A stretch of 5,705 bases of DNA from Spirochaetaceae bacterium (GTDB taxonomy: Bacteria > Spirochaetota > Spirochaetia > SZUA-6 > Fen-1364). Positions 1 to 5,705 of the stretch are shown here, one piece after another. Location of the stretch: the NCBI GenBank assembly GCA_003141795.1, contig PLNO01000149.1:3964-9668 (forward strand), written 5' to 3'. Below the pieces are notes generated by a model that saw only the letters and a program-made list of their open reading frames with translations, made no database searches and was not told the DNA's origin. The first letter of the stretch is position 1. Every line of letters begins with the position of its first letter. A program made the position numbers and the translations under genes.

Positions 1-465
1 CCCGGCGCGAGCCTTGCGCTGCTCGCCCTCTCCTGGCTTGTCTCCGCACGGCTGGAATGGGTCTCGACGTTCGTCGTCGTCTCCCAGCTGCTCTTCCAGA
101 CCCTCGCGCAGCCCCTCACCTCGGCTACCACTCGCCAGGGGTTGAAGAGGTTCTCCCTGTCCAAGCTGGGACATGATCTGCTTCGAACGGTCGTCGAAGC
201 CTCATTGATTCCGCACCAAACCTGGACGGCCGCCAACGCGATCCTCCGCGTTGTGTGGCGGAGGCTCGTATCGCATAGGCGCCTGCTGCAGTGGACCTAC
301 CGGGCGGCCCGGCTGCCCGCGTTCCTGCTGGCCATGACCGGCATCAGCCTCTCGAGTGTCCTCGTCGGCTGGGCGATATTCCTCTGGACACCGGCGAACT
401 TTCCGCTGGCAGTTCCCTGGCTCGCGCTGTGGTTCCTCTCCCCCCTCGTCGCATGGATCTTGAAC
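1..465 (+). other. Membrane region following the GT84 domain (partial)
   Basis: Residues 1-155 of the translated frame. Four hydrophobic stretches are visible: about 3-16, 20-38, 105-129 and 134-154. Between the second and third is a basic, amphipathic loop with IPHQTW (70-75) and a cluster of arginines (RRLVSHRRLLQW, 87-98). NdvB-type proteins have this same layout just after the glycosyltransferase domain: paired transmembrane helices, a cytoplasmic loop containing a PHQxW motif, then another pair. These helices anchor the enzyme in the inner membrane. The first segment is cut by the window edge. Exact helix ends and topology are inferred by eye. Confidence 0.82.
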
Positions 466-3400
466 CTTCCGCCGCGCTCACGACCGCGGGGGAATCGTCT
501 GTCCTCCGGCGATCTCTCGTACCTCGGATCAGTGGCAAGAAAGACGTGGCGCTATTTCTCCGATTTCGTTTCCGACGAGACCTCTTGGCTCCCGCCGGAC
601 AATTATCAGGTCTTCCACCAGAACCAATTGGCAATGCGCACCAGCCCGACGAACATCGGCTTGTGGATGTTGAGCGCCCTGTCGGCCAGGGATTTCGGCT
701 ATCTGACAGAGGACCAGCTCATCGATGTGCTGACGCTTTCCATGGCGAGCATCGGCAGGCTGGAGCGCTATGAGGGCCATCTGCTGAACTGGTACGACAT
801 CCAGTCCCTCAAACCGCTCGAGCCACGCTATCTGTCCACCGTCGACAGCGGCAACCTCGTTGGAGCCCTGTGGGCACTGGAGCACGGGCTCGAAGAGCTG
901 GTCCACGAGCCTGTCCTCGACAGGAAGGGGCTTCGAGCTCTGTGCGAAACCGCGGAGCTCGCCGCAGAAGCGGCCCGTCAGGAAGGACACACTCGCACCG
1001 AGGCTTCGGCACTGACCGCCCCTTTCAGGAATTGCCGCAAACCGTCCGACGCAGCGGATGCCCAGCTCGCTCTTCTGCGCAGCATTCTGGAAAGCCTCCC
1101 GGCACCCACGGATACCAACCCAGAAGTCGAAACCGAGTCGGGGTATTGGGCTGACCAGACGCTGCGCCAGGCGGGGGCGATGGGGGTCATACGGGACCGG
1201 TACCTCGGCTGGATGGAGATCCTCGGTGAAAAAACGATCGACGCGCTTGCCCCGCTCGGTGAGTCGCTGATCGAGGCCATCGGAACGGATCTGCGGAAGG
1301 CCCCTTCATTGCATGCCCTTGCCAAGGGAGAGCTCCGCTGCATCCCGCTCCTTCGCGCGGTTCGCGACCTGCCCTCCGAAGCCGTGAAGCCCTTCATCGG
1401 ATGGATCGACCGCTACATACAGTCGTTCGATACGGCGAAATGGCTCGCGGGTGAGATGCTGGGGAAGGCGGAGACTCTCATCCGGAACGTTCGGGAGCTG
1501 TCGGAATCCATCGACATGGGTTTTCTCTACGATTCGCAGCGCAAACTGTTCGCCATCGGGTTCAATGTGACCGACCTCAAACTGGACAAGGCATTCTACG
1601 ATCTCCTGGCAAGCGAGGCGCGCTTCGGAAGCTTCGTCGCCATCGCTCGAGGCGAAGTGCCTCTGGAGCACTGGTTCACCATGGGCCGCCCCTACAGTGC
1701 CGTGGGCCGACACCGTGTGCTCCTCAGCTGGACCGGTACCATGTTCGAATACCTCATGCCCCTCCTCCTGCAACGATCGTTCGGGAGCTCGCTCCTCGAT
1801 GCGGCCGTACGCGAGGCGGTGGCGGTCCAGATAGCGTATGGACGCAAGCTCAGGGTCCCCTGGGGTATTTCGGAGTCCGCGTACACGGACCTGGATACGA
1901 ACAAGACATACCAATACAAGGCCTTCGGGGTGCCGGATCTGGGATTGAAGCGCGGGCAGGGCGACGATCTCGTCGTGGCCCCGTACGCGAGCCTTCTCGC
2001 GGTGAGTATCGCGCCACGCGCAACGGTGAAGAACCTGAGACGCCTCGAGCATCTCGGTCTGCTGAGCGAATACGGCTTTTTCGAGGCGATGGATTTCAGC
2101 CGCCAGGCAAGCCGCGAAGGGGGACGCGGGGAGATCGTCCGGGCATACATGGCACACCACCAGGGGATGGGCCTTCTTGCACTGAACAACATGCTCCACG
2201 GGAACCCTCTCCAGCGGCGGTTCCACGCGGATGCACGCGTCCGATCCGTCGAGGCGCTGCTCCACGAGAGCGTGCCTGTTCTTCCCTCGCTGTACCACAT
2301 TTCCACCCGTCAGCGTGTTCCCTCGGTGGAGGGCTTCGGTGAGATCGCCCCGTCGGCGAGCAGGTTCGACACCGCCAATACGAGCAGACCCATGACTCAG
2401 CTGCTCGGCAATGGCCGTTACGCCCTGATGGTCACGAACGCCGGCGGGGGATACAGCCAGTGGGGCGACATCGAGTTGACGCGATGGCGATCGGACCGAA
2501 CCCGCGACTCGTGGGGTCAGACCTGCTACGTCCGCGATGCCGATGCCGGCACGCTGTGGTCGAACACCTACCACCCCACCGACGACAGGGTCGAGCAGTA
2601 TTCAGTCAGCTTCGCGCTGGATCGCGCGGTGTTCCGTCGCATCGACGGCGGCATAGAAACGGAAACCGAGATCGTCGTTTCATCGGAGGACGACGTGGAG
2701 ATCCGCCGCATCACCCTCATCAACCGCTCCATACGTACCCGCCGCCTCGATCTCACGAGCTATGTCGAGCTCTCACTGGCGCCGCACAGGGCGGACCTCC
2801 AGCACCCCGCGTTCAATACGATGTTCATCCGGACCGAGGCGGTAGCGGAGCATGCAGCGCTGCTGGCTTTCCGACGACCGCGGGGCGAGGCGGATGCGCC
2901 GATATTCGTCGCTCATCGCTTCACCAGGGAGCTGCCCGTGGACGGGGCCATGAGGTTCGAGACCGACAGACGCCAGTTCATCGGTCGCGGGCACACCCTT
3001 CAAAACCCCGTGGGCGGGTCCTCCGATCCGGGCAACAGCCAGGGATTCGTCCTCGACCCGATTCTCAGCCTCCGCCAGAGCCTGGTTCTCGGCCCCGGTG
3101 AGAGCGAAAGGGTTTCTCTCGTCCTTGCCGCGGGGGATTCCAGGGAGAAAGTCCTGGCCATGATGGACAAGTACGGCGAGCCGCATGCGATCGACCGTGC
3201 GATGGATTTCGCGTGGGCAGCGGCCCAGCTGGAGCTGAGGCTCCTCCGGGTCCAGCCCGACGACGCGCGGCGGTTCCAGGAGATCGCCGGCCACCTCCTC
3301 TACCCGAACCCCCTTCTGCGTCCTGCCGCTGAGCGCCTGGAGGAGAACCACAAAGGCCAGGCGGGGCTCTGGGCGTACGGGATATCGGGCGATGCCCCGA

Positions 3401-5705
3401 TCGTGCTCGTGAGCATTGCCGAGTCGCGCGATATCGGCATAGTGCGGCAATTGCTCCTGGCCCACGCATACTGGCGGATGCACGGGCTGAAGGTCGATCT
3501 TGTGATCCTCAATGAGGAGGCAAGCGGCTACCTGCAGCCCCTCCGCGCTCATATCGATTCCCTCGTCAGGGCGCGGGGCAGTGAGGGGATCTACATACGC
3601 AGCGCGGATCAGATCCCCGAGGAGGACCGTTCGCTCCTCATGGCCGTGGCCCGCGTTGTATTCGTGGCAGCCCGCGGCACGCTGCCGCAGCAGATGGGAG
3701 TCGCCGCCGAGGCCCCCGAAGCGAGAGAGTTCCTCGCGCGAAAGCGCGCTCCCAGGGACCCGTCGGCACCGCTTCCCTTCATGGAGCTGCCCTACTTCAA
3801 CGGTCTCGGAGGGTTCACGCCCGACGGCCGCGAATACGCGATCTACCTCGGCCCCGATACTCACACGCCCGCTCCATGGGTGAACGTCATCGCCAATCCC
3901 TCGTTCGGAACCGTGGTGAGCGAAACGGGAGCGGGTTTCACATGGTACGGCAACAGCCAGCGCAACAGGCTCACCCAGTGGTCCAATGACACCGTTTTGG
4001 ATCCTCCTTCGGAGGCTTTGTACATCCGTGACGAAGAAACAGGCGTCTATTGGTCGCCGACCGTGTCGCCTGTGCGGGAGCAGTCCGCCTATCGCGCCCG
4101 ACACGGCGCCGGGTACACGGTCTTCGAGCACAACAGCCATGGCATCGAGCAGGAGCTGACCGTGTTCGTCCCCGTCGATGAAAGGGGGGGACAACCGATC
4201 AAGCTGCAGCGGCTGCGCTTGAAGAACGAAAGCGCTCGTACCCGCATCCTCTCCGTCACGTACTTCGTGGAGTGGACCCTGGGTGAAAATCGAGAAACCT
4301 CACAGATGCACGTCATCACCTCCTGGGATGACGAAATCAACGCGGTGACTGCCCGCAATCGCTATCATCCCGACTACGGCAGCCGGGTGGCCTTCGCCTC
4401 GATCACTCCGCCTCCGCAATCATTCGGGGGAGACCGCGCATCGTTCATCGGAAGAAACAGGTCTCTCGCGCACCCGGCGGCAATGGGACGTAGAGGTCTC
4501 TCCCTGAGAACGGGTGCGGGCCTCGACCCGTGCGCGGCTTTGCAAACGATCGTCGAGATCGCTCCCGGCAAACGTGTGGAGATCACCTGCATGATGGGTG
4601 AGGCCGGCTCGGACGAAGAAGCTCACGCTCTGGTTCTCGGCTATCGCAACGCGGCGGCCGTGGAAGGGTCGCTGGAGCGGACGAACGCGTGGTGGGATGA
4701 TCTTCTGGGAACGGTGGAGGTGCACACTCCCGAGCTCGCCGCCGATTTCCTGATCAACCGCTGGCTTCTCTACCAGAGCCTGAGCTGCCGCATATGGGGA
4801 CGGTCGGCCTCGTACCAGTCGGGGGGGGCCTTCGGTTTCAGGGATCAGCTGCAGGATATCATGGCGCTCCTCTATTCCCGCCCCGAGATCGCGCGGGAAC
4901 ACATCCTTCTGGCCGCCAGCCGTCAGTTCACCGAAGGTGACGTCCAGCACTGGTGGCATCCGCCGGGAGGGGCCGGGATTCGATCCCGGATTTCCGATGA
5001 CCTGCTCTGGCTGCCCCATGTCGTGGCCCACTACCTCCGCGTCACCGGTGACACGCAGATTCTGGAAGCCGCCGTGCCCTTCCTGAACGCTCCTCCGCTG
5101 GCCGCCGATCAGCGGGAGGTGTTCTCCGTGCCCGAATCGGATTCGGAACGTGCATCTCTGTTCGAGCATTGCCGACGCGCGGTGGCCAAGGGCCTCACCG
5201 CCGGTCCCCACAATCTTCCTTTGATGGGGACCGGCGACTGGAACGACGGGATGAATCGCGTCGGAGACCAGGGCAAGGGAGAGAGCGTATGGCTCGCCTG
5301 GTTCCTGCAGGGAGTCCTCGCGGCGTGGGCGCCGGTGGCGGCCGCGCGCGGCGAGACGAAGCGCGCCAAGGTCTGGGCGGAACACGCCACAAAGCTCTCG
5401 GCGGCGATCGAGCGTGATGCGTGGGACGGGAACTGGTATCTTCGCGCCTACTTCGACGACGGCACCCCGCTCGGACACGCGGGAAGCGATGCCTGCGAAA
5501 TCGACTCGATCGTGCAGTCGTGGGCCGTCATGACGGGCGCGGGCGATCCTGGTCGCGCACGTCGCGCGATGGAGTCGTTGGACGAGCACTTGGTGCGGCG
5601 GGACGACCGCATGATTCTCCTGCTCACGCCACCGTTCGACCACACCAAGCTCGAGCCCGGCTACATCAAGGGCTACGTGCCCGGCGTGCGCGAGAACGGC
5701 GGCCA
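1..5705 (+). CDS. ndvB: Cyclic beta-1,2-glucan synthase, internal fragment (both ends missing)
   Basis: Frame 1 is open across the whole window (1,901 codons), with no stop and no identifiable start, so this is a gene interior. Known family members are inner-membrane enzymes of about 2,800 residues that make cyclic beta-1,2-glucans from UDP-glucose, used in osmoadaptation and host interaction. Diagnostic motifs run in family order: IPHQTW (70-75), RTSPTNIGL (213-221), LNWYD (262-266), STVDSGNL (279-286), MFEYLMP (581-587), YMAHHQGM (716-723), YGISGD (1126-1131), DLVILNE (1166-1172), FRDQLQD (1613-1619), ISDDLLWLP (1664-1672), GDWNDGMN (1745-1752) and GYVPGVRENGG (1891-1901). The GT84 catalytic region with its QxxRW-type motif should lie upstream; about 100-150 C-terminal residues should lie downstream. 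Length, order and spacing match the family, with no frameshift seen. The reading is intact, so it looks like a functional gene rather than a pseudogene. The family is near certain; the symbol ndvB (also chvB or cgs) rests on domain similarity only. Confidence 0.97.
493..2295 (+). other. Cyclization (transglycosylase) domain, GH189
   Basis: Residues about 165-765. In the family this (alpha/alpha)6 domain closes a linear beta-1,2-glucan into a ring by transglycosylation without hydrolysis; it was assigned to GH189 from work on the Thermoanaerobacter italicus enzyme, and older annotation calls part of it 'glycoamylase-like'. Visible conserved blocks are WLPPDNYQ (196-203), RTSPTNIGL (213-221), GHLLNWYD (259-266), STVDSGNL (279-286), FLYD with LFAIGFNV (508-523), YDLLASEAR (533-541), HWFTMGRP (557-564), LLSWTGTMFEYLMP (574-587), PWGISESAY (620-628), YGFFEAMDF (691-699) and YMAHHQGM (716-723). 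Acidic residues E625, E695 and E711 are candidates for the catalytic pair, but I cannot assign them without an alignment. Residues about 340-380 are poorly conserved and look like a linker. Domain limits are approximate. Confidence 0.88.
2383..3180 (+). other. First GH94-type beta-sandwich domain
   Basis: Residues about 795-1060, rich in beta-strand-like alternation. The block VTNAGGGYSQWG (811-822), then TRWRSD (827-832) and YVRDADAGTLWS (843-854), is the typical N-terminal beta-sandwich signature of GH94 phosphorylases (old Pfam name 'glycosyltransferase family 36'). Further strands are at 886-893 and 899-920. In GH94 enzymes this fold packs against the catalytic barrel and helps form the substrate site. 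Here it is separated from the barrel by an alpha/beta segment and a second sandwich, so its role is probably structural or glucan-binding; that part is inference. Confidence 0.75.
3193..3735 (+). other. Alpha/beta segment between the two beta-sandwiches, role unassigned
   Basis: Residues about 1065-1245. A helical stretch (1065-1115) is followed by GLWAYGISGDAPIVLVSI (1122-1139), a helix with RQLLLAHAYWRMHGLK (1149-1164), a hydrophobic strand DLVILNE (1166-1172), and RSADQIPEEDRSLLMAVARVVF (1200-1221). The strand-helix-strand pattern suggests a small Rossmann- or flavodoxin-like unit. The same motifs recur in NdvB proteins as I know them, so the block belongs to the family and is not an insertion in this gene. 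I know of no assigned activity for it. It lacks an obvious nucleotide-binding glycine-rich loop. Confidence 0.6.
3763..4650 (+). other. Second GH94-type beta-sandwich domain
   Basis: Residues about 1255-1550. It opens with LPYFNGLGGFTPDGREY (1263-1279), then VSETGAGFTWYG (1306-1317), NRLTQWSND (1322-1330), YIRDEETGVYWSP (1341-1353) and strand-rich sequence to about 1535. The glycine-rich hairpin followed by the (L/W)xxWxxD-like block and a Y(V/I)RD...G..WS block repeat the order seen in the first sandwich. This copy directly precedes the catalytic barrel, as in single-domain GH94 phosphorylases, so it is likely the one that completes the phosphorylase module. Confidence 0.8.
4184..4190 (+). 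repeat. Seven-G homopolymer inside the coding frame
   Basis: A run of seven G residues spans Arg-Gly-Gly (residues 1395-1397) in a likely surface loop of the second beta-sandwich. The frame is intact on both sides. Confidence 0.85.
4693..5705 (+). other. GH94 phosphorylase catalytic domain (C-terminal end missing)
   Basis: Residues about 1565-1901, an (alpha/alpha)6 barrel. In cyclic glucan synthases this module is thought to control chain length by phosphorolysis at the non-reducing end. Seen here are FGFRDQLQDIM (1611-1621), HWWHPPGGAGIRSRISDD (1650-1667), TGDWNDGMN (1744-1752), GKGESVWL (1758-1765), LLTPPFD (1874-1880) and GYIKGYVPGVRENGG (1887-1901). By analogy with cellobiose phosphorylase, the second Asp of GDWND (D1749) is the likely general acid, and R1614 plus D1615/D1619 line the -1 subsite. 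The window ends inside the motif that normally continues into the phosphate-binding histidine region, so those residues cannot be checked. All visible key residues are present, suggesting an active enzyme. Confidence 0.93.
4821..4828 (+). repeat. Eight-G homopolymer inside the coding frame
   Basis: A run of eight G residues encodes part of Ser-Gly-Gly-Ala (residues 1607-1610), four residues before the FRDQLQD active-site motif. Family-like sequence continues in the same frame on both sides, so the run length given here is consistent with an intact gene. Confidence 0.9.

Noticed and set aside
291..773. Plus-strand open frame of 160 codons in another frame.
   Set aside because: It overlaps the membrane and early cyclization region of the real frame, has an Arg/Pro/Ala-rich composition typical of an off-frame translation, and shows no motif.
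1306..2574. Long minus-strand open frame of about 422 codons.
   Set aside because: It lies in exact codon register opposite the synthase frame. In that register antisense stops arise only from sense codons TTA, CTA and TCA, which this GC-rich gene almost never uses. One rare TCA at 1306-1308 ends it. The translation shows no recognisable family.
2460..3101. Plus-strand open frame of 213 codons in another frame.
   Set aside because: It is Arg/Pro/His-rich out-of-frame translation of the first beta-sandwich, with no ribosome-binding context or recognisable domain.
2773..4194. Long minus-strand open frame of about 473 codons.
   Set aside because: It has the same codon register and the same cause as the other long antisense frames, and no recognisable domain, while the plus strand opposite encodes conserved sandwich and alpha/beta motifs.
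4184..4828. Possible frameshift at the two G homopolymers.
   Set aside because: Family motifs continue in frame 1 before, between and after both tracts, so no frameshift is present in this sequence.
4420..5643. Long minus-strand open frame of about 407 codons.
   Set aside because: It is in-register antisense of the highly conserved GH94 catalytic domain. The protein is low in hydrophobic-core pattern and matches no family I know.

Overview
The window is the interior of one very large protein-coding gene. Plus-strand frame 1 is open from base 1 to base 5705: 1,901 complete codons plus two bases, with no stop, no start and no intergenic DNA. The translation is recognisable along its whole length as a cyclic beta-1,2-glucan synthase (NdvB / ChvB / Cgs family). 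These are inner-membrane proteins of about 2,800 residues. They polymerise glucose from UDP-glucose, trim the chain and close it into periplasmic cyclic glucans. The true start (roughly 800 residues upstream), most of the GT84 glycosyltransferase domain and the last 100-150 residues lie outside the window.

Layout (residue 1 = bases 1-3). Residues 1-155 hold the end of the membrane part: four hydrophobic segments and the loop with the IPHQTW motif. Residues about 165-765 are the cyclization domain (GH189, formerly the 'glycoamylase-like' region). Residues about 795-1060 are a first GH94-type beta-sandwich. Residues about 1065-1245 are an alpha/beta segment without a clear role. Residues about 1255-1550 are a second beta-sandwich, visibly a diverged copy of the first. 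Residues about 1565-1901 are the (alpha/alpha)6 catalytic domain of a GH94 phosphorylase, with FRDQLQD and GDWNDGMN. It is cut off inside the C-terminal GxRENGG motif.

How the parts work together (family knowledge): the upstream GT84 domain elongates a linear beta-1,2-glucan, the GH94 part shortens chains by phosphorolysis and so sets their length, and the GH189 part joins the ends by transglycosylation. An ABC exporter (NdvA/ChvA) normally moves the product to the periplasm; it is not in this window.

Organism: the DNA is GC-rich (around 60% by eye), with strong GC bias at third codon positions. This fits a Gram-negative bacterium with periplasmic glucans. The family is best known from Rhizobiales and Brucella but also occurs in other phyla. 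Several motifs differ slightly from the rhizobial versions as I remember them, so I do not assign a lineage. I see no RNA genes, mobile elements, CRISPR, promoters or terminators. I found no new biological system. The points worth a second look are the domain duplication, the unassigned alpha/beta segment, the catalytic residues of the cyclization domain and two in-frame G tracts.
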